NCBI RefSeq assembly: GCF_000964225.1 | Contig: NZ_BAMZ01000009.1 | Location: 124,001-188,000, forward strand | From: Acetobacter syzygii | GTDB taxonomy: Bacteria; Pseudomonadota; Alphaproteobacteria; Acetobacterales; Acetobacteraceae | Direction: 5' to 3' | Length of the DNA: 64,000 bases | Shown: one piece after another, positions 9,585 through 19,027 of the stretch | How positions within the stretch are numbered: position 1 is the first letter of the stretch | Layout: each line of letters starts with the position of its first letter | Notes under the pieces: generated by a model | Told to the model about the DNA's origin: nothing | The model's input: only the letters and a program-made list of their open reading frames with translations | Databases searched by the model: none | Made by a program: the position numbers and the translations under genes

Positions 9585-10148
9585 TTAGACCTGCTTGATT
9601 TCCTTCTCTTTTTCCACAAGCATGTCATCAACTTTTTTAACATACTGATCAGTCGTTTTCTGAATGGCGTCAGACCATGTCTTGACATCATCCTGACTGA
9701 TGTCGCCTTTCTTTTCAAAGGCCTTGGCTTTGTCCATGCCATCCCGGCGCACACCACGCACGGCAATTTTTGCGCCTTCGGCATAACGTGCAGCAGCTTT
9801 GGCCAGTTCGTTACGCCGCTCTTCGGTCAACTGCGGAATGGGAACCCGAATGGTCTGGCCTTCCCCCGCCGGATTAAGGCCCAGCCCTGCATCGCGAATG
9901 GCACGCTCCACTGCACCAGCCAGCACGCGGTCCCACACCTGTACGGTAATCATACGCGCTTCAGGTACGGCAATGGACGCCACCTGAGTCAGCGGAACCT
10001 CGCCACCGTAAGCTTCCACGCGTACCGGTTCCAGCAGAGCCGGGCTGGCACGCCCGGAACGCAGACCGGAAAAATCACGGCGCAGGCTTTCCAGAGCGCT
10101 CTCCATACGACGCTTGATGTCATCAAGCAGGGCATTCAAGTCAGACAC
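9585..10148 (-). CDS. frr: ribosome-recycling factor
   Basis: Frr splits post-termination ribosomes together with EF-G. The 187-residue protein has the expected size and the typical strings LRSGRASPALLEPVRVEAYG and LTEERRNELAKAAARYAEGAKIAVRGVRRD (given here in two parts: LTEERRNELAK and AVRGVRRDGMDKAK). The usual pyrH-frr-uppS order is kept, with 97 nt after pyrH. Confidence 0.97.
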   Translation of the reverse strand: MSDLNALLDDIKRRMESALESLRRDFSGLRSGRASPALLEPVRVEAYGGEVPLTQVASIAVPEARMITVQVWDRVLAGAVERAIRDAGLGLNPAGEGQTIRVPIPQLTEERRNELAKAAARYAEGAKIAVRGVRRDGMDKAKAFEKKGDISQDDVKTWSDAIQKTTDQYVKKVDDMLVEKEKEIKQV

Positions 10149-10245
10149 GGTGGGTTCTCCCGTTTATTCTCGGGGGTGCACGAGACCACACCCCCAACCT
10201 CGTTCATTCCACGCCCTGCCTTAGCGGGCAGGAACTTGCATGGTG

Positions 10246-10983
10246 TCAGGTTGCTTCAATAATGCGCGTAAAAGCGCCTTCGCCACGCATAACGCGCCCG
10301 AAGGAGCCTTCCTCGCCAATATTGAACACGATGATCGGCAGCTTGTTTTCCCGCGCGAGGCTAATAGCTGCGGCATCCATAACGCTTAGCTGGTTGGCCA
10401 GAACGGTCTGGTAGGTCAGCTCATCATACCGGGTGGCAGAAGAGTCCTGCTTGGGGTCTGCGGAATACACACCATCGACCTGCGTCCCCTTAAGCAGAAT
10501 ATCGCATTCCATTTCCGCCGCACGCAGGGCTGCTGCCGTATCCGTGGTAAAGAAGGGGTTACCGGTGCCTGCGGCAAAAATGACCACGCGCCCTTTTTCC
10601 ATATGCCGCACAGCCCGCCGACGGATATAGGGTTCGGCAACGGATGACATGTGGATGGCAGACATAACCCGCGTTGTTATCTGCTCGCGCTCAAGCGCAT
10701 TCTGGAGCAACAGGGCATTGATAACTGTTGCCAGCATCCCCGCGTAGTCACCCTGCGCGCGGTCCATACCCTTGGCAGCAGCGGCTACCCCCCGAAAAAT
10801 ATTGCCGCCACCCACAACAAGGCACACTTCCGTGCCGTTGCGAACGACCTCTGCAACATCCTTGGCAATCCGCTCGACCGTCTTCTGCTCCACTCCAAAG
10901 GCACCCTCACCCATCAGGGCTTCGCCAGACACCTTGAGCAATACACGTTTACGGCTTGGCGTTTCAGCGACAGAAGCAGTCAT
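10246..10983 (-). CDS. pyrH: uridylate kinase
   Basis: PyrH phosphorylates UMP to UDP and is the first committed kinase toward UTP/CTP. The 245 residues belong to the amino-acid-kinase fold: [11 protein letters not shown] (phosphate loop, about 15-25), [10 protein letters not shown], the Asp/Thr-rich [16 protein letters not shown], and DGVYSADPK. In many relatives tsf precedes pyrH; here the upstream neighbour is era, after a 119 nt gap that ends a separate minus-strand group, so pyrH probably has its own promoter there. Confidence 0.97.
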   Translation of the reverse strand: MTASVAETPSRKRVLLKVSGEALMGEGAFGVEQKTVERIAKDVAEVVRNGTEVCLVVGGGNIFRGVAAAAKGMDRAQGDYAGMLATVINALLLQNALEREQITTRVMSAIHMSSVAEPYIRRRAVRHMEKGRVVIFAAGTGNPFFTTDTAAALRAAEMECDILLKGTQVDGVYSADPKQDSSATRYDELTYQTVLANQLSVMDAAAISLARENKLPIIVFNIGEEGSFGRVMRGEGAFTRIIEAT

Positions 10984-11102
10984 AGGCCCTCAATCATGCA
11001 AAAGTCCGAAAAAAAACAGACCTCCGCCGCGCAGATGCGCAGCGTGTAAGATCGCTCTCTCTTATCCTCCAAGGCGCATCGTCACAAGCGCCAAGCCACG
11101 CT

Positions 11103-12002
11103 TTATGGCACGTCATCCAGCCCGATTGCGCGCAAACGTGCCCGTTCCTCATCCCAGCCCGAGCGTTCCTTGACGTTCAAAAACAGGTGGCATGGCCGTT
11201 CAAGCAGACCGGCGAGCTGCTTGCGCGCCCTCTCACCAATCTGTTTGATCTTCTGGCCGCCATTCCCGATCAGAATGGCTTTATGCCCTGTGCGTCCAAC
11301 GTAAATGGTTACCTCGATCCGAACAGACCCATCGGGACGTTCCTGAAAACTCTCTGTCTCGGCCGTGGTGCCATAGGGCACCTCTTCATGCGTTTGCATA
11401 AAAATCTGCTCCCGCACCAGTTCAGCCGCCAGCAGACGGTCAGGCAGATCGGTCAGATCATCCTCGGGATACAGGTAGGGCCCTTCGGGCAGGCTGGACG
11501 CCAGCTTGTCCAACAGGTCATCCACCCCACCCCCAGTGCGCGCACTCACCATAAACACGTGCTCGACTGGCAGTTTTTCGGTAATGGCTGCCGTTAGTGG
11601 CAGCAGGGCGGACGCAGGAACAAGATCAGTCTTGTTCAGGACCAGCCATGTTGTGCGGCCGGTCTGGGCCAGCCGGTCAATAATTTCCTGCACGGCTTCG
11701 GTCAGACCTGTTCGTGCATCGACCAGCAGCAAGGTTATGTCCGCATCATCCGACCCGTTCCATGCGGCTGCGACCATGGCACGGTCCAGCTTGCGGCGCG
11801 GGCGGAAAATGCCGGGAGTATCCACCAGCAGAATCTGGCTGGCCCCACGCATAAGAATACCCAGCACCCTAAAGCGCGTTGTTTGCGCCTTGGGCGAAAC
11901 AATGGAGAGTTTGGCACCCGCCATACGGTTAAGTAGCGTTGATTTGCCTGCGTTTGGTGCACCCACCAGCGCAGCAAAGCCACAACGTGTTGTTTGTGTC
12001 AT
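11103..12002 (-). CDS. era: GTPase Era
   Basis: Ras-like GTPase with a C-terminal KH domain that assists 16S rRNA maturation and 30S assembly. With the ATG at 12002 (10 nt after the rnc stop) it has 299 residues, normal for Era: G1 GAPNAGKST (14-22), G3 DTPGI, G4 NKTD, then the KH segment ILIGNGGQKIKQIGERARK. A longer reading frame starting 117 nt upstream would overlap rnc and adds no conserved residues. The rnc-era pairing is classical; recO, often next, is absent here. Confidence 0.95.
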   Translation of the reverse strand: MTQTTRCGFAALVGAPNAGKSTLLNRMAGAKLSIVSPKAQTTRFRVLGILMRGASQILLVDTPGIFRPRRKLDRAMVAAAWNGSDDADITLLLVDARTGLTEAVQEIIDRLAQTGRTTWLVLNKTDLVPASALLPLTAAITEKLPVEHVFMVSARTGGGVDDLLDKLASSLPEGPYLYPEDDLTDLPDRLLAAELVREQIFMQTHEEVPYGTTAETESFQERPDGSVRIEVTIYVGRTGHKAILIGNGGQKIKQIGERARKQLAGLLERPCHLFLNVKERSGWDEERARLRAIGLDDVP

Positions 12003-12012
12003 GCCTGTTGCT

Positions 12013-12753
12013 TCAGCCCTGATGGCTGCCTCCGAGTTTTTCCAGCAAGGTTGCGGCAGCGGCGCTTTCCGCCCCCCGTTTACTCCCTGCACATCCTTCT
12101 GCCGAGTAGCCACCCGCACTCACGCGCACCACAAACACTGGCGCATGGGATGGACCATCGGCCCCTATTGTTTCGTAAAAAGGCAGGCCCTGCCCGCGCC
12201 CCAGAACCCACTCCTGCAAGGCGGTCTTGGGGTCCTTGGGTGGCAATGCCTGTGCATCGAGTATGCGCTTCCAGCATGAGCGAACAATCTTGCGCGCCGG
12301 AGCCAACCCACCATCCAGAAAAACCGCTCCCAGCACGGCCTCCAGCCCATCGGCCACAACATTGGCAGCAGTCTGCACACCTGCCCGCGCTTCGTGCTCA
12401 GCCACGGACAGCGCTTCGGCCAAACCCAGCTGTTCGGCAATATCCGCCAAAGTTGCACGTGAAACCAGATGGGCAAGCCTGGAGCCCAAAGCCCCTTCCT
12501 GCTCCCCCGGATACCGCTCCAGCAACAGCTCCGCCATAAGCAGGCCCAGAACGCGGTCCCCTATAAATTCCAGACGTTCGTTGGAACCCGCCCCTTTGGT
12601 TTTGTTCCGCCTGCGCCCCCCTGCCTTCTGGTGTGCAGCGGAACGGTGGGTCAGCGCCTCCTGTAACAGGGAGGGATTGGCAAACCGGTAGCCCAAACGC
12701 TCCTGCAACGCCATGGATGCCAGATATTGCGGGGTATTGTGGGCATCATGCAT
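12013..12753 (-). CDS. rnc: ribonuclease III
   Basis: Double-strand-specific endoribonuclease for rRNA and mRNA processing. The 246 residues carry the signature NERLEFIGD (58-66) with Glu59, Glu62 and Asp66, the second acidic pair in ADGLEAVLGAVFLDGG, and a C-terminal dsRNA-binding domain (about 170-240). A basic insert (GGRRRNKTKG, 45-54) precedes the signature and is not in E. coli RNase III. Its ATG overlaps the last base of the lepB stop (TAATG). Confidence 0.95.
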   Translation of the reverse strand: MHDAHNTPQYLASMALQERLGYRFANPSLLQEALTHRSAAHQKAGGRRRNKTKGAGSNERLEFIGDRVLGLLMAELLLERYPGEQEGALGSRLAHLVSRATLADIAEQLGLAEALSVAEHEARAGVQTAANVVADGLEAVLGAVFLDGGLAPARKIVRSCWKRILDAQALPPKDPKTALQEWVLGRGQGLPFYETIGADGPSHAPVFVVRVSAGGYSAEGCAGSKRGAESAAAATLLEKLGGSHQG

Positions 12754-13577
12754 TACATCACGCCTTTTAGCAGACGTGCCCAGCGAATTTCCGTCGGCCA
12801 GTACCAGACCTGCCAGATGGGATGCGCCGCTTCCACGGAGAAGAAAATCCGCTGCGCCTTACCCACAAGGTTTTCCATGGGTACAAACCCAAGATCTTTG
12901 GGACCATCCCCCATAAAGCGGCTGTCTGCGCTATCATCCCGGTTATCGCCCATGGCAAAAAAGTAACCGGGGGGCACAACATACTCTGGCGTATCGTTCT
13001 GCGGACCATCATTGGTCAGTTTGAGAATTTCATGCCGGACAACACCACCTTCCGCCCGCATTGGCAGCTCCTCCGTGCAGGCTTCCCCTTCCATGGGCAT
13101 CCGCGTTTCATCTTCTGCTACGTAGGGATGGGGTTGCACACAGGGAACACGCGCACCATTGAGGTACAGCTTGCCACCAATAACCTGAATATGGTCACCC
13201 GGCAGACCAATAACGCGCTTGATGTAATCTATCGATGTATCCTTGGTGAAACGGAACACCGCCACATCCCCACGATGAGGCTGCCCCGCCCACACACGAC
13301 CATTGAACAGGTCGGGAGAAAACGGCAGCGAAAACCGGGAATAACCATAGCTGTACTTGGAAACCCAGATGTAATCCCCCACCTGTAAGGTCGGGATCAT
13401 GGAGCCGGAAGGAATAACAAAGGATTCAAACAAAAAAGTCCGGACAAAAACAACAACGATCACGACCGTCAGAATTGTCCGCACATATTCAACCACAGCA
13501 TGTCTGATGGTAACAGAGTGCTGCGCTCCAGTAGGAGAAGTCTCCGGTTTACTCATGCGCTGCCCATCTGCTCCCAT
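12753..13577 (-). CDS. lepB: signal peptidase I
   Basis: Membrane-anchored serine protease that removes Sec and Tat signal peptides. The 274 residues have one N-terminal membrane segment (about 30-50), box B IPSGSMIPTL with catalytic Ser59, box D YIKRVIGLPGD with catalytic Lys120, and box E GDNRDDSADSRF. The start is uncertain between 13577 and an ATG at 13556 (MSKPETSP). Its stop overlaps the rnc start by one base; the upstream neighbour acpS ends 55 nt away. Confidence 0.95.
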   Translation of the reverse strand: MGADGQRMSKPETSPTGAQHSVTIRHAVVEYVRTILTVVIVVVFVRTFLFESFVIPSGSMIPTLQVGDYIWVSKYSYGYSRFSLPFSPDLFNGRVWAGQPHRGDVAVFRFTKDTSIDYIKRVIGLPGDHIQVIGGKLYLNGARVPCVQPHPYVAEDETRMPMEGEACTEELPMRAEGGVVRHEILKLTNDGPQNDTPEYVVPPGYFFAMGDNRDDSADSRFMGDGPKDLGFVPMENLVGKAQRIFFSVEAAHPIWQVWYWPTEIRWARLLKGVM

Positions 13578-13632
13578 AACTCATGACTGAAAAATAAAAT
13601 ATGCCGGATCAAGCCGTGCGCCCGATGCGATG

Positions 13633-14040
13633 TCAACCCGCACGAACCGAGATAAACACCTGCGCAAACGCGTAAGGTGGCTCGTCAGTCATGCTCAGCA
13701 TCAGGTCCGGTTCATACCCTGCGGGTACAAGTTGCGCCAGCCTAAGGGCCGCTGCTCCGGTTAACACCAGTATGGGTTGCCCGGTTGCAAGGTTTTCCAC
13801 CCCAATCTGGCTTTGCGTAACCCCTTGGGCAAAACCCGTGCCCAACGCCTTGGCGCAGGCCTCCTTGGCAGCCCAGCGTTTGGCATATGTGCCTACTCTG
13901 GCAGGCCCGGACCGACCTTCAGCCTTGTTGCGTTCATATGGCGTAAATACCCGGTCCAGAAACCGCTCACCAAACCGCTCTATTGTCCGCTCAATACGCC
14001 GCATGTCGCACAGATCCACACCTGTTGCCAGCAGGGTCAT
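13633..14040 (-). CDS. acpS: holo-[acyl-carrier-protein] synthase
   Basis: AcpS transfers 4'-phosphopantetheine from CoA to apo-ACP. With the ATG at 14040 it has 135 residues: GVDLCD (magnesium ligand Asp9), the FTPYERNKA segment, and KRWAAKEACAKALGTG with Glu60. A longer frame extends into rsh but adds no family homology. The start overlaps the rsh stop by 4 nt (ATGA), so the two are coupled. The C-terminal half (TDEPPYAFAQVFI) matches the SxSHxxxxAxAxV tail with TDE in place of SH, a divergence from the E. coli enzyme. Confidence 0.92.
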   Translation of the reverse strand: MTLLATGVDLCDMRRIERTIERFGERFLDRVFTPYERNKAEGRSGPARVGTYAKRWAAKEACAKALGTGFAQGVTQSQIGVENLATGQPILVLTGAAALRLAQLVPAGYEPDLMLSMTDEPPYAFAQVFISVRAG

Positions 14041-16373
14041 GATTTGGCCCTGTCTGCCTGCGTAATGCCCGAAACAGCCCGCAGTCCGGCAATAACGGAA
14101 GACAGATGGCGCAGGTCCCGCACCTCCACATCCAGCAGGATTTCGGTAAAGTCGAGTTGCCGGTGCACAATCTTGAGGTTGACCATCGCCGCATCGCATT
14201 TGGAAATGGTGTTGGTAATGGAGGCCAGAACAGACCCTTCGTTTTCCGCTACAATACTAATGCGGCCAACACGCATTTGCCCGGTGCCACCGGCACGGGC
14301 CATGGCATCATAATCCCAGTCAACATCCAAAAAGCGTTCGGGTGTGGCGGCAAAACTTTCCAGCGTCTGGCAGCTCCGCGTATGCACGGTCACGCCTTTG
14401 CCGGTTGCAACCACCCCCACAATCCGGTCACCTGGCAACGGGTGGCAACACGCTGCGTAATGCACGGCCACACCAGCCCCAAGCCCAACCAGCGGAACCG
14501 CCCCACCCGAGGGCCGCCGCATGGTGGACGCCCCCCGTGGCCGAGGCCCAGCCGTACCCAGCACACCCGGCAAACCCGCCAGCATACGGGGCACACGCTG
14601 CACACGCCGCAATTCCGGGTAAGCCGCATGGACCACATCACGCGCATTCAGGTTGCTCGTGCCAACAGCAACATACAGATCCTGCAAGGAACTCTGTTTG
14701 AGCGCCTTGAGTGTGGTCTCCATAATTTTTTCGGAACCATCCACACCTTCCTGACGGAAAGCCTTGGCCAGTGCCGCACGCCCGTTATCGAGCGAGACCT
14801 GCCGCTGCTGCTGCGCCACATACCGGCGAATACGCGCGCGCGCCTTACCCGTAACAACAAACCGCTCCCACGATGGCGAAGGGGCTCCGCCACGAGCCGT
14901 CATAATTTCGACCTGATCGCCATTTTCCAGCTCATGCCGCAGGGGCATGAGGCGACCATTCACCTTGGCGCCAACGCAGGTATCGCCAATCTGGCTATGT
15001 ACCGCGTAGGCAAAATCCACCGGGGTTGCACCACGGGGGAGCGAGATCAGTTGCCCCTTGGGGGAAAAACAGAAAACCTGATCCTGATACAGTTCAAGCT
15101 TGGTATTTTCCAAAAACTCATCGGGCGCAGATGACGCCTCCAGAATTTCCAGCAGGTCCTGCACCCAGCGCGGACGCCGCACACCACCATATCCCCCTTC
15201 TTCGGGGCTGGTGCTCCCACCTTCCTTGTAGACCCAATGCGCAGCCACACCGTTCTCGGCCACATCATGCATGGCCTGCGTACGGATCTGCACCTCGATC
15301 TTCTGATTACGGGGGGACCGGAGCGTTACACCGGTGTGCAGGCTCTGGTATCCGTTGGCTTTGGGGGTGGAAATATAATCCTTAAACCGACCGGCGATCA
15401 TAGGGTACGCCGCGTGGACAGCCCCCAACGCCATATAGCAGTCCTCGCGCGTATCCACGATCATGCGGAAAGCCATAATGTCGGACAACTGCTCGAACGC
15501 CACATTCCGGCGCTGCATTTTTTCCCATATGGAATACGGCGATTTTTCGCGACCAGAGACCTGAGCATCCTTCAGCCCGGCCTCATGGCACAAACGCAGC
15601 AGTTCCCTGCGCACATCCTCAATAACATCCGCCCCCTGCCCCCGCAGGTAATTCAGGCGTGTGCGGATTGTCGTATCGGCCTCAGGTTCCAGTTGCGCAA
15701 AGGACAGGTTCTGGAGTTCGGTCTTGACCCGATCCATACCAATCCGCTCGGCCAGTGGCGCGTAAATATCGAGCGTTTCCCGCGCAATGCGCTGCCTGCG
15801 GTCCTGCCGCTCCACAAAATGGAGCGTGCGCATATTGTGCAAACGGTCTGCCAGCTTGACCAGAAGGACACGAATGTCCTTGGACATGGCCAGCACCAGC
15901 TTGCGAAAATTTTCGGCCTGCTTGGTACGGTCGGACTGTAATTCCAGCCGCGTCAGCTTGGTAACACCATCGACCAGGTCGGCCACGACAGGCCCGAAGT
16001 CGGCCTTTAGCGTATCGTAGGTAACGCCTGTATCTTCAATGGTATCATGGAGCAAAGCCGTACAGATAGACTGCACATCCAGCCTGAAGCGTGCCAGAAT
16101 CATGGCAACAGCCAGAGGGTGGGTTATGTAGGGGTCACCATTATCGCGCATCTGGGTCTGATGGGCCTTGTAGGCCACATCAAACGCCCGACGGATCGAT
16201 TGTACATCCGCCTGCGGCGCGTAGCTGAGCACCTTGGCAACCAGACGCTCACAGCTAATCTCGTTCACACGACCTGTGGGAACAGGCGCACCAACCAGTG
16301 CCTCAACCGGACCTTCCCCCTCCCGCATGGGGGAGGAGGTGTGAACGGGAATATCGCCGCCCGGTTGGTCCAC
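14037..16373 (-). CDS. bifunctional (p)ppGpp synthetase/hydrolase (Rel/SpoT homologue)
   Basis: Controls the stringent-response alarmone by making and degrading (p)ppGpp. The 778 residues contain, in order: an HD hydrolase domain with intact metal residues (His71, ITHPLAV, LLHDTIED at 107-114); a RelA/SpoT synthetase domain (SPYSIWEKMQRR, STPKANGYQSLHT, EVQIRT); a TGS domain (FSPKGQLISLPRG, PVDFAYAVHSQIGD); and a C-terminal ACT domain (VGRISIVAENEGSVLASI). Both catalytic domains look complete, as in the single Rsh of alphaproteobacteria. The start is GTG at 16373 with AAAGG 4-5 nt upstream, 7 nt after the rpoZ stop. Confidence 0.94.
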   Translation of the reverse strand: MDQPGGDIPVHTSSPMREGEGPVEALVGAPVPTGRVNEISCERLVAKVLSYAPQADVQSIRRAFDVAYKAHQTQMRDNGDPYITHPLAVAMILARFRLDVQSICTALLHDTIEDTGVTYDTLKADFGPVVADLVDGVTKLTRLELQSDRTKQAENFRKLVLAMSKDIRVLLVKLADRLHNMRTLHFVERQDRRQRIARETLDIYAPLAERIGMDRVKTELQNLSFAQLEPEADTTIRTRLNYLRGQGADVIEDVRRELLRLCHEAGLKDAQVSGREKSPYSIWEKMQRRNVAFEQLSDIMAFRMIVDTREDCYMALGAVHAAYPMIAGRFKDYISTPKANGYQSLHTGVTLRSPRNQKIEVQIRTQAMHDVAENGVAAHWVYKEGGSTSPEEGGYGGVRRPRWVQDLLEILEASSAPDEFLENTKLELYQDQVFCFSPKGQLISLPRGATPVDFAYAVHSQIGDTCVGAKVNGRLMPLRHELENGDQVEIMTARGGAPSPSWERFVVTGKARARIRRYVAQQQRQVSLDNGRAALAKAFRQEGVDGSEKIMETTLKALKQSSLQDLYVAVGTSNLNARDVVHAAYPELRRVQRVPRMLAGLPGVLGTAGPRPRGASTMRRPSGGAVPLVGLGAGVAVHYAACCHPLPGDRIVGVVATGKGVTVHTRSCQTLESFAATPERFLDVDWDYDAMARAGGTGQMRVGRISIVAENEGSVLASITNTISKCDAAMVNLKIVHRQLDFTEILLDVEVRDLRHLSSVIAGLRAVSGITQADRAKS

Positions 16374-16380
16374 GCGCCTT

Positions 16381-16752
16381 TTACCGCCGTGCGCGACCGG
16401 TCAGAGCCGCCTCAATGGCGCGCACGTCATCCGCAGCTTCTTCTTCAGCGGAAACTTCCTGCAAACCAAAAATATTCTGTTCGGTTGGCACCAGATCCTG
16501 CACTTCTTCTTCCACAGGTTCGGGTTCGGGCTCACGGGCCTGAGAACGGATCAGATCGCTCCGCAGAGCGGGAAGTTGCACGGTTTCATCCGCAATTTCA
16601 CGCAGGGCAACGACAGGATTTTTGTCGTTGTCGCGGTCAATGGTCAGCTCCTCACCACGGGAGATGTTGCGGGCGCGCTGCGCGGCGTACACCACCAGTT
16701 CAAAGCGGTTTGGAACCTTTTCAACGCAGTCTTCGACGGTGACGCGGGCCAT
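16381..16752 (-). CDS. rpoZ: RNA polymerase omega subunit
   Basis: Omega promotes beta' folding and, in many bacteria, takes part in the ppGpp response. The 123 residues begin with the conserved MARVTVEDC, then [16 protein letters not shown] and [12 protein letters not shown]. The C-terminal 50 residues are an acidic Glu/Pro-rich tail found in alphaproteobacterial omegas. Directly followed by the (p)ppGpp synthetase/hydrolase gene, the standard order in the class. Confidence 0.95.
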   Translation of the reverse strand: MARVTVEDCVEKVPNRFELVVYAAQRARNISRGEELTIDRDNDKNPVVALREIADETVQLPALRSDLIRSQAREPEPEPVEEEVQDLVPTEQNIFGLQEVSAEEEAADDVRAIEAALTGRARR

Positions 16753-16844
16753 TACGAAGAGCCTCCAGACAGTTCAGCACAAGGTACAATAAATAAAGAC
16801 AGAAAGGGCATATTACCGCATCCCCCCTCAGCAGGAAAGGTTTA

Positions 16845-17360
16845 TTACCTGATCACCCTGATTTCCTGCCCTTGCACGGCATTGACCATCTGCTCCAGCC
16901 CCTGCCCGGTCAGCGGATGCACCCATTGCGGCGCAACATCCCGCACGGGCAGCAACACAAAAGCCCGCTCCTGCGCGCGGGGGTGCGGCAGGCACAGGCG
17001 TTCCGTCTTCTCGCACACCCCGTCCATGTCAATAATATCCAAATCAAGCGTGCGGGCCGCATTGGGCACGGAACGAACACGCCCCTGCTGCGTTTCAATC
17101 TGCTGAAGGCAGTCAAGCAATGCCAGAGGAGACAGACTCGTTACGCCACGCACAACACCATTCACATAAGGGGGCTGCCCCGATGGTGGCATAGGCGCAC
17201 TCTCGTACCAACGGGAGACAGCCTCTATGCTCAACCCCGGTACGCAGCGTAACGCGGCTACGGCCTGTTCGCAGCTTTTATGCGCACTTTGCTCCCCCTG
17301 AGGAAGATTTGCACCTATTGCTATCAGTACCGATCTGGTATGATTTGTCTCTTCCGCCAT
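16845..17360 (-). CDS. folK: 2-amino-4-hydroxy-6-hydroxymethyldihydropteridine pyrophosphokinase
   Basis: HPPK transfers pyrophosphate from ATP to 6-hydroxymethyl-dihydropterin in folate synthesis. Starting at the ATG at 17360 it has 171 residues: VLIAIGANLPQG near the N terminus, SRWYESAPM, and the signature RTLDLDIIDMDG followed by LPHPRAQERAFVLLPV. The frame stays open 102 nt further upstream, but that part is AT-rich and does not resemble the family. It lies 92 nt upstream of rpoZ and is divergent from the NYN gene. Confidence 0.93.
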   Translation of the reverse strand: MAEETNHTRSVLIAIGANLPQGEQSAHKSCEQAVAALRCVPGLSIEAVSRWYESAPMPPSGQPPYVNGVVRGVTSLSPLALLDCLQQIETQQGRVRSVPNAARTLDLDIIDMDGVCEKTERLCLPHPRAQERAFVLLPVRDVAPQWVHPLTGQGLEQMVNAVQGQEIRVIR

Positions 17361-17536
17361 GGTTTGCCTCACACTTGGGTGGAATATCTTGTTTTGAACA
17401 CAATCGGAGCTTCTTTTATAAGAATGCCCGCCAAACAAACAGAGAGGCCGTTTTTCAAACACATGAGAAAAATTTCATTTTTACATAATCAAAACTCAAA
17501 AACATCACCCTCAAATTTATTTAGAGGACCACGCTC

Positions 17537-18154
17537 ATGAACCTGAAAAAAGATGAAAAAACCTGTCTTTTTATTGACGGATCAAGCCTGTATTCAACAT
17601 CCCGCAGTCTGGGCTTTGACGTTGACTACAAAAAGCTGCTGGAATTTTTTGCTGCCAAAACGCATGTGATCCGCGCGTATTATTATGCCGCCATTCTGGA
17701 CACGGAGGATTACTCCCCGCTTAAGCCTCTTACAGACTGGCTGTCCTACAATGGTTACTTTCTGGTCACCAAACCCGCACGGGAATTTACAGACTCGACT
17801 GGAAAGCGCCGCGTAAAAGGCAACATGGACATCGAAATTGCGGTGGACATGATGGAAATGGCACCTCACATCGACCATGCCATCCTGTTCAGTGGCGATT
17901 CAGATTTCCGCCGCGTGGTGGAAGCCGTGCAGCGGCAGGGAACCCGTGTGTCCGTTGTGTCGTCCATGCGCTCCACCCCCCCTCTTATCGGTGATGACCT
18001 GCGCCGGCAGGCTGACCAGTTCCTTGAGCTGGCATCTTTGGGTACCAACTTTACCCGCCGCCAGACCGAACCCAGCCGGCCCCGCGCAAACCCGGCTCCC
18101 ATCCGCCACCCGGCGGACCAGCTGAGCGAACCTGAGGATGATCCACTAAGCTAA
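17537..18154 (+). CDS. NYN-domain (LabA-like) putative RNase
   Basis: Predicted PIN-like nuclease of the NYN family. The 205 residues show the acidic pocket expected of the fold: CLFIDGSSLY (Asp14), KGNMDIEIAVDMM (Asp98, Asp104) and ILFSGDSDFRRVVEA (Asp121, Asp123). The last 35 residues are Pro/Arg-rich and probably disordered. AGAGGA lies 12 nt before the ATG. The gene is divergent from folK with 176 nt between. LabA-like NYN proteins are thought to act on RNA, but the substrate here is unknown. Confidence 0.88.
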   Translation: MNLKKDEKTCLFIDGSSLYSTSRSLGFDVDYKKLLEFFAAKTHVIRAYYYAAILDTEDYSPLKPLTDWLSYNGYFLVTKPAREFTDSTGKRRVKGNMDIEIAVDMMEMAPHIDHAILFSGDSDFRRVVEAVQRQGTRVSVVSSMRSTPPLIGDDLRRQADQFLELASLGTNFTRRQTEPSRPRANPAPIRHPADQLSEPEDDPLS

Positions 18155-18288
18155 GTGGAATATGACAAAACAGAATTTTGCTTTTTCTACAGTAACGTAT
18201 CTGTTCCTCATGCGTTTGGATCAATACAGACCTGCTGTGGGCTGCCAGCCCACACAGACCAAACGTAAAGGTTTTCCGGAGTTCACTG

Positions 18289-18987
18289 ATGCCGACATGT
18301 TCCGAAGCCAGAAGCAACCTGCTTTCGCTCCTGCATGGTGTTGAACACTTCAACACCGAAGTTTTCCCCGCTAAGGAAGCCCTGTTTGCCAGTCTGGCCA
18401 AAGGGCAGGCACCCGGTGCGCTGTTTATCGCCTGTGCTGACAGTCGCATTAACCCCAACCTGATCACCCAGACAGAACCGGGTGATCTGTTTATTCTGCG
18501 CAACATTGGCAATCTGGTCCCCGCCTACGGCGAAATGCTTGGAGGCGTTTCCTCCGCCATTGAATATGCGGTTCTGGGGCTTGGGGTGTCCTCCATTATT
18601 GTTTGCGGTCACTCCGACTGTGGCGCCATGAAAGCCCTGCTGGAACCGGAAAAGAACGGACTGGACAAAATGCCCACAGTCCGTAGTTGGTTGCGCAATG
18701 CGGAGGCCGCACGCGCTGCCACCCTTAACACGCTCCGTTCAGAAGATGCCGGGCCAGCAACCGTGCGCTGCCTTGCCGAACAGAACGTATTGCTCCAGTT
18801 GGCTCATCTGCGTACCCACCCCGCAGTAGCCGCAGGGCTGGCGCGTAACACGCTGTTCCTGCAAGGATGGTTCTACGATATTGGCACCGGGGAAATTTCG
18901 GTGCTGGATGAACAGACCCGTACGAGCGTACCGATCAGTGGTGTTATTGAAAAACTCCAAGAACAGGCGGAACAGGAAACCGCATAA
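18289..18987 (+). CDS. beta-class carbonic anhydrase
   Basis: Interconverts CO2 and bicarbonate. The 232-residue protein has the beta-class zinc motifs CADSR (Cys49, Asp51, Arg53) and CGHSDCGAM (His108, Cys111), plus the RNIGNLVP segment. GGAG sits 7 nt before the ATG. No signal peptide is evident, so the enzyme should be cytoplasmic. It is 134 nt downstream of the NYN gene, and an exported nuclease-fold gene follows on the same strand. Confidence 0.95.
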   Translation: MPTCSEARSNLLSLLHGVEHFNTEVFPAKEALFASLAKGQAPGALFIACADSRINPNLITQTEPGDLFILRNIGNLVPAYGEMLGGVSSAIEYAVLGLGVSSIIVCGHSDCGAMKALLEPEKNGLDKMPTVRSWLRNAEAARAATLNTLRSEDAGPATVRCLAEQNVLLQLAHLRTHPAVAAGLARNTLFLQGWFYDIGTGEISVLDEQTRTSVPISGVIEKLQEQAEQETA

Positions 18988-19027
18988 AGCATCTGGTTTT
19001 TGCAGGTCGGTTCTCCGCCTCGGTCTT

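Noticed and set aside
11041-11102. Terminator between era and pyrH
   Set aside because: A T8 run on the minus strand (near 11010) follows only weakly paired GC-rich DNA; not convincing as a terminator.
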